Assembly (NCBI RefSeq): GCF_905171765.1
Contig: NC_053390.1
Coordinates: forward strand, 591,009,793 to 591,073,792
Reading direction: 5' to 3'
Origin: Bufo bufo
Taxonomy: Eukaryota > Chordata > Amphibia > Anura > Bufonidae
Length of the DNA stretch: 64,000 nucleotides
Every line of letters starts with the position of its first letter. Within the stretch, counting starts at the first letter, position 1. The notes beneath the pieces are model-generated. The model was given only the letters and a program-made list of their open reading frames with translations. It ran no database searches and was not told the DNA's origin. Positions 22,780 through 32,313 of this stretch are shown here, in pieces. A program made the position numbers and the translations under genes.

Positions 22780-23360
22780 GCCCACTGCGCCACCAATGTT
22801 TATTATATTGAGGGGGGGCGCACTGCGCCACCAATGTTTATTATATTGAGGGGGGGCGCACTGCGCCACCAAAGTTTATTATACTGAGGGGGGGCGCACT
22901 GCGCCACCAATGTTTATTATATTGAGGGGGGGCGCACTGCGCCACCAATGTTTATTATATTGAGGGGGGGCGCACTGCGCCACCAATGTTTATTATATTG
23001 AGGGGGGGGCGCACTGCGCCAATGTTTATTATACTGGGGTGTTGGGGGGGCGCACTGCGCCACCAATGTTTATTATACTGGGGTGTTGGGGGGCGCACTG
23101 CGCCACCAATGTTTATTATACTGGTGTGATGGGGGGGCGCACTGCGCCACCAATGTTTATTATACTGGGGTGTTGGGGGGGCGCACTGCGCCACCAATGT
23201 TTATTATACTGGGGTGTTGGGGGGGCGCACTGCGCCACCAATGTTTATTAAACTGGGGTGTTGGAGGGGCGCACTGCGCCACCAATGTTTATTATACTGG
23301 GGTGTTGGGGGGGGCGCACTGTGTCACCAATGTTTATTATATTGGGGGGGCGCACTGCGC
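22780..23360. repeat. Tandem array, ~40-55-bp units
   Basis: About 12 copies of GCGCACTGCGCCACCAATGT plus TTATTATA and a G run. The left units have TTGAGGGG, the right units CTGGGGTGTTGGGG. Shorter inverted relatives lie at 22350-22500. Confidence 0.93.
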
Positions 23361-23555
23361 ACAACGATGGGTTAGGGAAATTTCACAGCAGAGTGCGCAT
23401 GCGCTGGGAGCCTCGCCGGCGGTTAGGGTAGGGAAAAATTATGGGCCAGTGCACAGGTGCGGTGATCGGATGGATGTTCTCAGCAGGACACCGGCCGACA
23501 CTGCGCATGCGCTGGGAGCCTCACCAGCGGTTAGGGTAGGGAAAAAGCACTGGCC

Positions 23556-24091
23556 CGTACAGCCAGACAGCTGAGAAGCGCTCACAGGAGCTTCTCAGAT
23601 CCTCCTCCTTGAATTTCTTTGTTTTGGTTTAGTTTCTCATCTCGTTAGTCTATCTCAGCTGTCATGCAGTCAGACTGATCGCTACCCTTTAAGTTCCTCC
23701 CCATAATGCAGTAGTGTGCGGCTGATACAACTTCCTGGAGTGTGTGTGCATGCTGTTCCCAGTTCCCAGTTCTCAGTCGTCAGTCGTCTGCAGATAAGTG
23801 CTGTTTATGTATTTATGTTTTTGTCTTTTCTGGATCCAGGTGACCCTGACTCCCTCCGTGTCAGTTTAGGGAGCCGGTGGTCGTGTCCCTTCACTATTGT
23901 AGGGTCTTCAGGTAATAGATAGCCGAGGAACGTGGATATGCGGCCATCCACCTTTGGGGTGTTCGCATAGGCTGAGCAGTGAGGGAGAGCGGCAGCTCTA
24001 TTGCAGGGGTCTCCCTTTGTCCCTTAGTTGTGGATCCAGAGAGACATTGTTTATATGGTATTGTCTTGTTTCCTGTACACCATCCGTGACA
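23556..24091 (+). repeat. 5' LTR of the chromovirus
   Basis: Ends CCATCCGTGACA. Its start CGTACAGCC differs from the TGTCACAGCC of the 3' LTR by a T-to-C change and a one-base loss. A 10-bp stretch at 23718-23727 (GCGGCTGATA) is the reverse complement of 24093-24102, just after the LTR. Confidence 0.93.
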
Positions 24092-24092
24092 T

Positions 24093-24102
24093 TATCAGCC
24101 GC
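24093..24102 (+). promoter_or_regulatory. Putative self-priming primer-binding site
   Basis: TATCAGCCGC, two bases after the LTR, pairs perfectly with GCGGCTGATA in the LTR (23718-23727). No TGG-type tRNA primer site occurs in the 27 bp between LTR and ATG. Tf1/sushi elements are known to prime with the 5' end of their own RNA; that this 10-bp match serves that role is inferred. Confidence 0.55.
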
Positions 24103-24118
24103 CAAAACCGTCTCAAGC

Positions 24119-27100
24119 ATGGATCCGGTTTCACTTTTGGCTGAACGCCTCCAGGGTCTTTCATTGGAGGTAGCTGATCTCCGTAGGATTTTTTCTCAGT
24201 TTCAAGTGACCGGTTCAGCTTGCGTTCATGGAGTTTGTGCTGAGCCCAAGATCTCGCTCCCGGATACGTTCTCTGGGGGTAGTGAGAATTTTGTGCGTTT
24301 TAAAGAGGCTTGCAAACTCCATTTTCGCCTTCTTCCCCATTCTTCTGGTGATGAAGAACGGAGGGTGGGGATCATTGTATCGCTGCTCAGGGGTAACGCT
24401 CAGTCTTGGGCCTTTTCGCTACCGGAGGGGGCACGGCCCCTCCGCTCAGTGGATGAATTCTTTTTAGCCCTGGGTCAGATATATGATGATCCGGATCGTA
24501 TTGCTCTGGCTGAGTCTAGACTACGTCTGTTATGCCAGGGTAAACAATCCGCAGAGATATACTGCTCCGAATTTCGGAGATGGGCAGCTGATACTGGTTG
24601 GAATGATGCTGCACTCCGAAGTCAATTTTGCCATGGTCTTTCAGAGGGATTGAAAGATGCATTTTCCTTTCATGAGAGGCCTATCTCCTTGGACTCTGCT
24701 ATGTCTCAGGCCGTTCGTATTGACAGGCGTCTTAGAGAGAGACGAGAGATCTCTCCTTCCTGTCCTACTCAGTCTCGGAACAGTGCAGCGGTCTCATTCT
24801 GTGCGCAGGAGTCTCAGTCGCTGTCAGCCCCTTCTGAGCAGGAGCCCATGCAGCTGGGGTTGATTGCCTCTGACAATAGAAGATTCAGCCCGCATGGGAG
24901 GGTTTGTTTTTGTTGTGGAGATATAAATCATTTGGCAAATGTTTGTCCCTCAAGGAGATTCAGGCAGTTTTCTGGGAGTAATAAAGAGACAAAAAGGAAA
25001 AAATCTTTTAAAAATGTTCCGTCTGTTACTATTGGCAGGGTTGAGGCGGAAATTGAAGGTTTTCCGTTTGCTTGTAGTTCCCGTTTTGTCCTGCCTGCTA
25101 GGGTGGCGCTAGAGAGCAAGAGCATTTTTTGTGAGATTTTTGTGGATAGTGGAGCAGCTGTCAACCTCATTGATAATCAATTTGCAATAACTCATGGTTT
25201 CCAGGTATGCACTTTGGGAAGGGATATTCCTGTTTTTGCTATTGATTCAGCTCCACTTTCTCAGAAATCATTAAAGGGCATAGTTCACAATATCCGTTTA
25301 ATTGTGAGTGATGCTCATGTTGAGGATGTGTCATGTTTTGTCCTTAGCGGTTTGCCTACTCCTCTAGTGTTGGGGCTACCCTGGCTCACTAAACATAACC
25401 CCACCATTGATTGGCAAGCGAGGCAAATAAATGGTTGGAGTAACTTTTGCAGAGAGAATTGCCTCACAACATCTGTTTCTGAGGTTTCTACTAAGACTGT
25501 ACCACCTTTCCTCTCTGAATTTTTGGATGTCTTCTCTGAGAGTGGAGTTCAGAGTTTGCCTCCGCACAGGGAGTATGATTGCCCTATTATTCTCATCCCA
25601 GGCGCCAAGCTGCCTAAATCTCATTTATACAATCTCTCCCAACCTGAGAGGGTCGCTATGCGGGCTTATATCTCTGAGAGTTTGAGAAAAGGACACATAC
25701 GACCCACGAAGTCACCTGTTGCCGCTGGTTTTTTCTTTGTTAAGAAAAAAGATGGTTCTTTAAGACCTTGTCTGGATTTCAGAGAGCTGAACAGTATCAC
25801 TATTCGTGATCCTTATCCGCTTCCTCTGATCCCGGACCTGTTTAACCAGGTTGTTGGGGCTAAAGTCTTTTCCAAATTAGACCTAAGAGGGGCATACAAC
25901 CTGGTTAGGGTCAGAGAAGGAGACGAATGGAAGATGGCTTTCAATACCCCTGAGGGCCATTTTGAGAATTTGGTTATGCCTTTTGGTTTGATGAATGCCC
26001 CAGCCGTTTTTCAGCATTTCGTCAACAGCATTTTTTATCATTTAATGGGAAAATTTGTATTAGTGTATTTGGATGACATTTTGATTTTTTCTCCTGATTT
26101 CAAGACTCATAAGGAACACTTACGTCAGGTCTTGCTCATTCTGCGGGAGAATAAATTATATGCGAAACTGGAAAAATGTGTGTTTGCGGTTCCAGAAATC
26201 CAATTTCTGGGGTTTCTTGTCTCCGCTTCTGGTTTTCGCATGGACCCCGAGAAGGTCCGCGCTGTGCTTGAGTGGGAGCTTCCTGAGAACCAGAAGGCGC
26301 TGATGCGTTTTTTGGGCTTTGCCAATTATTACAGGAAATTTATTTTTAATTATTCCTCTGTTGTTAAACCACTCACTGATATGACCAGAAAGGGGGTAGA
26401 TTTTTCTTCCTGGTCGGTAGAGGCGCGTAAGGCCTTTTCTAATATCAAGGAAAGTTTTGCTTCCGCTCCCATCCTAGTACAACCTGATATTTCGTTACCC
26501 TTCATAGTTGAGGTTGATGCTTCTGAGGTAGGGGTGGGTGCGGTCTTGTCTCAGGGTTCCTCTCCTGCCAAATGGCAACCGTGTGCCTTTTTCTCAAAGA
26601 AACTCTCCTCCGCAGAGAGAAATTATGATGTGGGAGATAGGGAATTGTTGGCCATCAAGTTGGCTTTTGAGGAATGGCGCCATTGGCTAGAGGGAGCCAG
26701 ACACCCTATTACCGTGTTTACTGACCATAAAAATCTGGCCTATTTGGAGTCAGCCAAGCGTCTGAACCCGAGACAGGCCAGATGGTCTTTGTTCTTTTCA
26801 AGGTTTAATTTTGTTGTTACGTTCCGCCCTGGGGTTAAGAATGTGAAGGCAGATGCCCTGTCACGTTGTTTTCCAGGAGGTGGGAATTTTGAAGACCCGG
26901 GTCCCATTTTGGCTGAAGGTGTGGTGGTCTCTGCTCTTTTTCCTGAATTGGAGGCAGAGGTGCAGGCAGCCCAGTCAGAAGCTCCTGATCTTTGTCCTCC
27001 TGGGAGGTTGTTTGTGCCTCTCGCTTTGAGACACAAGATTTTTAAAGAACACCACGACACGGTCCTTGCTGGGCACCCGGGGGCAAGAGCCACACTGGAT

Positions 27101-28393
27101 CTCATCGCTCGGAGATTCTGGTGGCCTGCGCTTTGTAAGTCGGTTGAGGGTTTTGTGGCAGCTTGCGAGACTTGCGCTCGTGCCAAGGTCCCTCATTCAC
27201 GGCCATCAGGTCCTCTCCTTCCTTTGCCCATTCCTTCCCGTCCTTGGACACATCTGTCCATGGACTTCATAACGGACTTGCCTCGTTCCTCGGGGAAGTC
27301 TGTGATTCTGGTGGTGGTGGACCGATTTAGCAAAATGGTGCATTTTATCCCTTTCCCTGGTTTGCCCAATGCTAAGACGCTGGCGCAGGCATTTATTGAC
27401 CACATTGTCAAATTGCATGGGATTCCTTCAGACATAGTCTCTGATAGGGGCACGCAGTTTGTTTCCAGATTCTGGAAGGCTTTCTGTTCTCGCTTGGGGG
27501 TTCGGTTGTCATTCTCTTCTGCTTTCCATCCGCAGTCGAATGGCCAGACGGAGCGCGTCAATCAGAATCTGGAGACATATCCGCGCTGTTTTGTGGCGGA
27601 GAATCAGGAGGATTGGTGTTCTTTTTTGTCCCTTGCTGAGTTTGCTTTAAATAACCGTCGTCAGGAGTCCTCTGATAAGTCACCATTTTTTGGTGCATAT
27701 GGGTTCCATCCGCAGTTTGGGACTTTCTCTGGAGAGGGCTCTTCTGGTTTGCCTGATGAGGACAGATTCTCCTCGTCTTTGTCATCTATTTGGCAAAAGA
27801 TTCAGGATAATCTAAAGAGCATGAGTGAGAGATATAAGCGTGTGGCGGATAAGAGACCTGTGCCTGGTCCGGACCTGAATGTTGGTGATCTGGTGTGGTT
27901 GTCTACCAAGAATATCAAATTGAAGGTTCCCTCCTGGAAGTTGGGTTCTAGGTTTATTGGGCCTTACAAGATCCTGTCTGTCATCAATCCTGTTGCCTAC
28001 CGTCTTGATCTTCCTCAGACTTGGAAGATCCATAATGTTTTTCATAAGTCCTTATTGAAACCTTATGTTCAACCTATTGTACCCTCGCCTTTGCCTCCTC
28101 CTCCGATTATGGTTGATGGAAATCTTGAATTTCAGGTCTCTAGGATTGTGGATTCTCGTCTTGTCCGCGGTTCCCTCCAGTACCTCGTTCATTGGGAGGG
28201 TTATGGTCCTGAGGAGAGGATGTGGGTCCCAGTGATGGACATTAAGGCCTCTCGTCTCATCAGGGCTTTCCATAGGTCCCATCCTGAGAAGGTGGGCCCT
28301 GAGTGTCCGGAGTCCACTCCTAGAGGGAGGGGTACTGTCACAGCCAGACAGCTGAGAAGCGCTCACAGGAGCTTCTCAGATCCTCCTCCTTGA
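24119..28393 (+). CDS. Chromovirus gag-pol polyprotein, open
   Basis: One uninterrupted frame of 1424 residues, from an ATG 27 bp past the 5' LTR to a stop inside the 3' LTR. Domain order: Gag capsid region (about 1-250); CCHC zinc knuckle CFCCGDINHLANVC (about 262); aspartic protease FVDSGAAVNLID (about 340); reverse transcriptase with YLDDILIF (about 649); RNase H with VEVDASEVGVGAVLS (about 797); integrase zinc finger with HPGARATLDLI and CETCARAK (about 977-1010); integrase core with MDFITDLP, SDRGTQF and NGQTERV, the D, D and E residues; and a chromodomain with YLVHWEGYGPEERMWVP (about 1337-1390). Single-frame gag-pol and the C-terminal chromodomain fit the Tf1/sushi chromoviruses of fish and amphibians. 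The open frame may begin further upstream, but the ATG at 24119 is the first after the LTR. All key residues seen are intact. Confidence 0.95.
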   Translation: MDPVSLLAERLQGLSLEVADLRRIFSQFQVTGSACVHGVCAEPKISLPDTFSGGSENFVRFKEACKLHFRLLPHSSGDEERRVGIIVSLLRGNAQSWAFSLPEGARPLRSVDEFFLALGQIYDDPDRIALAESRLRLLCQGKQSAEIYCSEFRRWAADTGWNDAALRSQFCHGLSEGLKDAFSFHERPISLDSAMSQAVRIDRRLRERREISPSCPTQSRNSAAVSFCAQESQSLSAPSEQEPMQLGLIASDNRRFSPHGRVCFCCGDINHLANVCPSRRFRQFSGSNKETKRKKSFKNVPSVTIGRVEAEIEGFPFACSSRFVLPARVALESKSIFCEIFVDSGAAVNLIDNQFAITHGFQVCTLGRDIPVFAIDSAPLSQKSLKGIVHNIRLIVSDAHVEDVSCFVLSGLPTPLVLGLPWLTKHNPTIDWQARQINGWSNFCRENCLTTSVSEVSTKTVPPFLSEFLDVFSESGVQSLPPHREYDCPIILIPGAKLPKSHLYNLSQPERVAMRAYISESLRKGHIRPTKSPVAAGFFFVKKKDGSLRPCLDFRELNSITIRDPYPLPLIPDLFNQVVGAKVFSKLDLRGAYNLVRVREGDEWKMAFNTPEGHFENLVMPFGLMNAPAVFQHFVNSIFYHLMGKFVLVYLDDILIFSPDFKTHKEHLRQVLLILRENKLYAKLEKCVFAVPEIQFLGFLVSASGFRMDPEKVRAVLEWELPENQKALMRFLGFANYYRKFIFNYSSVVKPLTDMTRKGVDFSSWSVEARKAFSNIKESFASAPILVQPDISLPFIVEVDASEVGVGAVLSQGSSPAKWQPCAFFSKKLSSAERNYDVGDRELLAIKLAFEEWRHWLEGARHPITVFTDHKNLAYLESAKRLNPRQARWSLFFSRFNFVVTFRPGVKNVKADALSRCFPGGGNFEDPGPILAEGVVVSALFPELEAEVQAAQSEAPDLCPPGRLFVPLALRHKIFKEHHDTVLAGHPGARATLDLIARRFWWPALCKSVEGFVAACETCARAKVPHSRPSGPLLPLPIPSRPWTHLSMDFITDLPRSSGKSVILVVVDRFSKMVHFIPFPGLPNAKTLAQAFIDHIVKLHGIPSDIVSDRGTQFVSRFWKAFCSRLGVRLSFSSAFHPQSNGQTERVNQNLETYPRCFVAENQEDWCSFLSLAEFALNNRRQESSDKSPFFGAYGFHPQFGTFSGEGSSGLPDEDRFSSSLSSIWQKIQDNLKSMSERYKRVADKRPVPGPDLNVGDLVWLSTKNIKLKVPSWKLGSRFIGPYKILSVINPVAYRLDLPQTWKIHNVFHKSLLKPYVQPIVPSPLPPPPIMVDGNLEFQVSRIVDSRLVRGSLQYLVHWEGYGPEERMWVPVMDIKASRLIRAFHRSHPEKVGPECPESTPRGRGTVTARQLRSAHRSFSDPPP
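28322..28335 (+). promoter_or_regulatory. Polypurine tract of the chromovirus
   Basis: AGAGGGAGGGGTAC lies directly before the 3' LTR, the expected place for plus-strand priming. It is within the gag-pol frame. Confidence 0.75.
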
Positions 28394-28871
28394 ATTTCTT
28401 TGTTTTGGTTTAGTTTCTCATCTCGTTAGTCTATCTCAGCTGTCATGCAGTCAGACTGATCGCTACCCTTTAAGTTCCTCCCCATAATGCAGTAGTGTGC
28501 GGCTGATACAACTTCCTGGAGTGTGTGTGCATGCTGTTCCCAGTTCCCAGTTCTCAGTCGTCAGTCGTCTGCAGATAAGTGCTGTTTATGTATTTATAAT
28601 TTTGTCTTTTCTGGATCCAGGTGACCCTGACTCCCTCCGTGTCAGTGTAGGGAGCCGGTGGTCGTGTCCCTTCACTATTGTAGGGTCTTCAGGTAATAGA
28701 TAGCCGAGGAACGTGGATATGCGGCCATCCACCTTTGGGGTGTTCGCATAGGCTGAGCAGTGAGGGAGAGCGGCAGCTCTATTGCAGGGGTCTCCCTTTG
28801 TTCCTTAGTTGTGGATCCAGAGAGACATTGTTTATATGGTATTGTCTTGTTTCTGTACACCATCCGTGACA
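28336..28871 (+). repeat. 3' LTR of the chromovirus
   Basis: Begins TGTCACAGCCAGACAG and ends CCATCCGTGACA. It contains the last codons of gag-pol. About 99% identical to the 5' LTR. Confidence 0.95.
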
Positions 28872-29304
28872 GTGAGGCTCCCGGTGCATGCGCAGTGTCG
28901 GACGGTGTTCAGCTGAGAACATCCATCCGATCACTGCGCCTGCGCACTGCCCCATAGTTTTTCCCTACCCTAACCGCCGGCGAGACTCCTGGCGCATGCG
29001 CACTCTGCTGTGAAACTTCCCTAACCTGACGTTGTGCGCCTGCGCGGCGCTGCACACCTCCTCACGTCATGTCCGGTGCGACCGGAAGTGACGAGGGTAG
29101 GGAAATCTCACGAAGTAGGGAAGTATGACATTACACCGGCCTTTGGGGTGTGTGGGCTGGTAACTACTTGGTTGGATAGTCAGCCAGCCTATGCCATGAT
29201 GCCAGCAACAAGCAGTGTTTTTTTTTTTTTTTTTGGGGGGGGGGGCGCCACAAGGTTAGCTCGCACAGGGCGCCTGGACACCTAAGGCCGGCCCTGACCC
29301 CGCT

Positions 29305-30147
29305 GACTCCAACTGGGCAAGGTGGTTAGTGACAATGGGCGCAACATCGTGGCAGCCCTGAACCTGGGCGAAATAACACATGCTCCCTGCATGATGCACG
29401 TCATCATCCTAGAGGTGCGCAGCACTTTCTAAATAAGTACACTGGCTTGTGCAAGGTGCTGACAAACTCCAGGAGACTGTCCAAGCAATTTAGCCACTAT
29501 TGTGTGACAAGGAACCCTCTCCTGGACCTGCAGGGACAGAACGGCCTGACACTACACTGCTTAATCCAAGACTTGCCAACTCTCTGTACTTTGACATTGC
29601 ACATGCTCAAGCATCTGTACAAGCAGCTGAAAACCGTTAATGATTTTGTCATGCACCAGACAGCCTCAGCAGCATGGAGTATGTGTTGCTCCGAGGTCAG
29701 ACAGTGGCAGCTCATCCGAGACGCCTGTCAGGTGCTCAAGCCCTTCGAAGAGGCCACAAAGTTTGTCAGCAGAGACAACTGCGGTATAAACAATGTCATC
29801 CCTCTCATATTTTTCTTAGAACAGACAATGACGCTCATGCAGTAGGGGACCATAGCATTAGAAGAGCAGCTGAAGCCCATACAGTCCACTCTATAGCTGT
29901 TGGGGATGCACAAAGGGAATCTGGCATGGAGGAGGATGATGACGAAGAAGGAGAAGGAGTTGGAGGTGGAGGGGCAAGAGGACAATGATGAGGATGGCAA
30001 CAAGACACCCAGTCGTCTCAGTGGGTGGTGGAACTGGAGAGAAGTGGCTTCTCGGGCACGACGGCCAGAATGGTTTTCCGTATGCTTGCTTGCTTACGCA
30101 GTGACTGGCGTATTGTTGACAGCAAGCAGTCTGATGGTTACTGGATA
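29305..30147 (+). pseudogene. hAT-2 transposase, central part, broken
   Basis: Clear hAT (ZBED-type) coding sequence on the + strand right after the inserted hAT element. It reads KVVSDNGRNIVAALNLGE-like sequence, then LCKVLTNSRRLSKQFSH, LPTLCTLTLHMLKHLYKQL (the position of the usual RWNST motif is mutated) and RDACQVLKPFEEATKFVS. A stop follows at about 29843. Beyond it, 30040-30147 resembles 21084-21201, so part of the gene appears twice in the locus. Fragments at 21084-21888 (for example SNGYWIAMLLDPHC) belong to the same gene but are rearranged relative to it. Confidence 0.8.
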
Positions 30148-30498
30148 CAGAAAAGAAGAAAAAGAACACAGCCACCAAAAAGGCGCCAGAAATAAAAATA
30201 AAAAAATGTAAAAAAAAGTGTTTTTAATAAAAAATAACGCTTCAAGTAAGAAACACCCCTTTCCCCTGATTTTATAATGAAAAATTGAAAGAAAAGGGGA
30301 AAAAAACACATATTAGGTATCACCGCGTCCGTAACAACCGATTCTATAAATATATCACATGATCCACCCCGTCCGATAAACACCATAAAACATACATCAC
30401 AAAAATTGCAACACCAAGCGATCAAAAAGGCGTATGCCCCCCAAAATAGTACCAATCAAACCGTCACCTCATCCTGCAAAAAATTAGACTCTACCTAA

Positions 30499-31266
30499 GG
30501 GCTCTTTCACACTTGCGTTCTTGTCTTCCGGCATAGAGTTCCGTCGTCGGGGCTCTATGCCGGAAGAATCCTGATCAGGATTATCCTAATGCATTCTGAA
30601 TGGAGAGAAATCCGTTTAGGATGCATCAGGATGTCTTCAGTTCCGGAACGGAACGTTTTTTGGCCGGAGAAAATACCGCAGCATGCTGCGCTTTTTGCTC
30701 CGGCCAAAAATCCGGAACACTTGCCGCAAGGCCGGATCCGGAATTAATGCCCATTGAAAGGCATTGATCCGGATCTGGCCTTAAGCTAAACTTCGTTTCG
30801 GCGCATTGCCGGACCCGACATTTAGCTTTTTCTGAATGGTTACCATGGCTGCCGGGACGCTAAAGTCCTGGCAGCCATGGTAAAGTGTAGCGGGGAGCGG
30901 GGGAGCAGTGTACTTACCTTCCGTGCGGCTCCCCGGGCGCTCCAGAGTGACGTCAGGGCGCCCCAAGCGCATGGATCATGTGATCGCATGGATCACGTCA
31001 TCCATGCGCATGGGGCGCTCTGACGTCATTCTGGAGCGCCCCGGGAGCCGCACGGACTGTAAGTATATTGCTCCCCCGATCCCCGCTCCTACTATGGCAA
31101 CCAGGACTTTAATAGCGTCCTGGGTGCCATAGTAACACTGAACGCATTTGGAAGACGGTTCTGTCTTTAAATGCTTTCAGTACACTTGCGTTTTTCCGTA
31201 TCCGGCGTGTAATTCCGGCAAGTGGAGTACACGCCGGATCCGGACAACGCAAGTGTGAAAGAGGCC
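30499..31266. mobile_element. Harbinger-type foldback MITE
   Basis: Flanked by the 3-bp duplication TAA (30496-30498 and 31267-31269). A tandem relative of the host sequence at about 31575 shows the empty site CTACCTAAGACATTCGGTC. Termini GGGCTCTTTCACACTTGCG and (reverse complement) GGCCTCTTTCACACTTGCG. The arms meet near 30990 with GGATCATGTGATCGCATGG. Confidence 0.82.
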
Positions 31267-32313
31267 TAAGACAATCGGTCAAAAAAAATTAAAAAACTAT
31301 GACTATTAGACAATGAAGACACTAAAATGTTTTTTTTTGCTTCAAAACTGCTATTATTGTGTTAAGGTAGACTGATTAGGTATTGCCTCATCCATAACAA
31401 CCTGCTCTATAAAAATATCACATGATCTAACCCCTCAGGTGAACACTGCCAAAAAAGCTATTTTTTTGTCACCTAACATCACATAAAGTGCAACACCAAG
31501 CGATCAAAAAGGCGTATGCCCCCCAAAATAGTACTATTCAAACTGTTACCTCATTCCACAAAAAATTAGACCCTACCTAAGACATTCGGTCAAAAAATAA
31601 AAAATCTATGGCTCTCAGACTATGAAGACACTAGAACATCAGTTTACGACCACATGTGGGGTGCTTATGTAAACCGCAGAATCAGGGTAATAACTACTGA
31701 GTTTTGTTTGGCAGTTAACCCTTGATGTGTTAAAGAAAAAAATGGATTAAAATGGAAAATCTGGCAAAAAAAAGAGAAATTTAGAAATTTCACATCCATT
31801 TTCCTTTAATTCTTGCGGAACACATAAAGGGTTAACAAAGTTTGTAAAATCAGTTTTGAGTAACTTGAGGGGTGTAGTTTCTACAATGGGGTCATTTATG
31901 GGGGGTTTCCACTATGTAAGCCCCACAAAGTGACTTCAGACCTTAACTGTTTCTTAAAATGTGGGTTTTAGAAATGTTCTTAAAAATATTAAGAATTGCA
32001 TCTAAAATTCTAAGCCTTCTAACGTCCGAAAAAAAATTAAATAACATTTACAAAAATGATGCCAACATAAAGTAGACATATGAGGAATGTTAAGTAATAC
32101 ATTGCTGCCCATAATTATTTATACCCCTGGCAAATTTTGACTTAGTTACTTTTTTTCAACCAGCAAGTAATTTTTTGACGGTAAATGACATAGGTGTCTC
32201 CCAAAAGATAATAAGACGGATGTACAAGAGGCATTATTGTGGGAAAAAAAAAAATTCTGCTTTTATTTACATTTGAGCAAAAAGTGTCCAGTCCAAAATT
32301 ATTCGTACCCTTC

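Larger units (their letters stand above)
23556..28871 (+). mobile_element. Ty3/Gypsy chromovirus (Tf1/sushi-like), near-intact
   Basis: Complete LTR retrotransposon: 5' LTR 23556-24091, one gag-pol frame 24119-28393, a purine-rich tract ending at 28335, and 3' LTR 28336-28871. The LTRs differ at about six positions (for example TTATGTTTTTG against TTATAATTTTG), so the insertion is young. No matching target duplication was found: the flanks are GGCC on the left and GTGAG on the right. Confidence 0.95.
21897..29296. mobile_element. Non-autonomous hAT element, CAGGGCCGG family, carrying a chromovirus
   Basis: Flanked by a perfect 8-bp duplication ACCCCGCT (21889-21896 and 29297-29304). Termini are CAGGGCCGGCCTTTGGGGTG and, right end as reverse complement, CAGGGCCGGCCTTAGGTG. 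Inside are a palindrome around 22250, another around 22640, a tandem array (22780-23360), and arms with TTAGGGTAGGGAAA and GCGCATGCGC. These arms are repeated in inverse orientation at 28880-29040, so the element was a foldback before the chromovirus entered at 23556. It is inserted in the hAT-2 transposase gene. Confidence 0.93.

Noticed and set aside
22011..23574. Frames of 70-163 residues with ALRHQCLLYWG-like repeats
   Set aside because: They are shadows of the tandem array at 22780-23360.
23556..24118. Upstream extension of gag-pol to 23954 inside the 5' LTR
   Set aside because: The frame is open there, but an identical LTR segment follows the pol stop in the 3' copy, and an ATG just after the LTR fits the family better.
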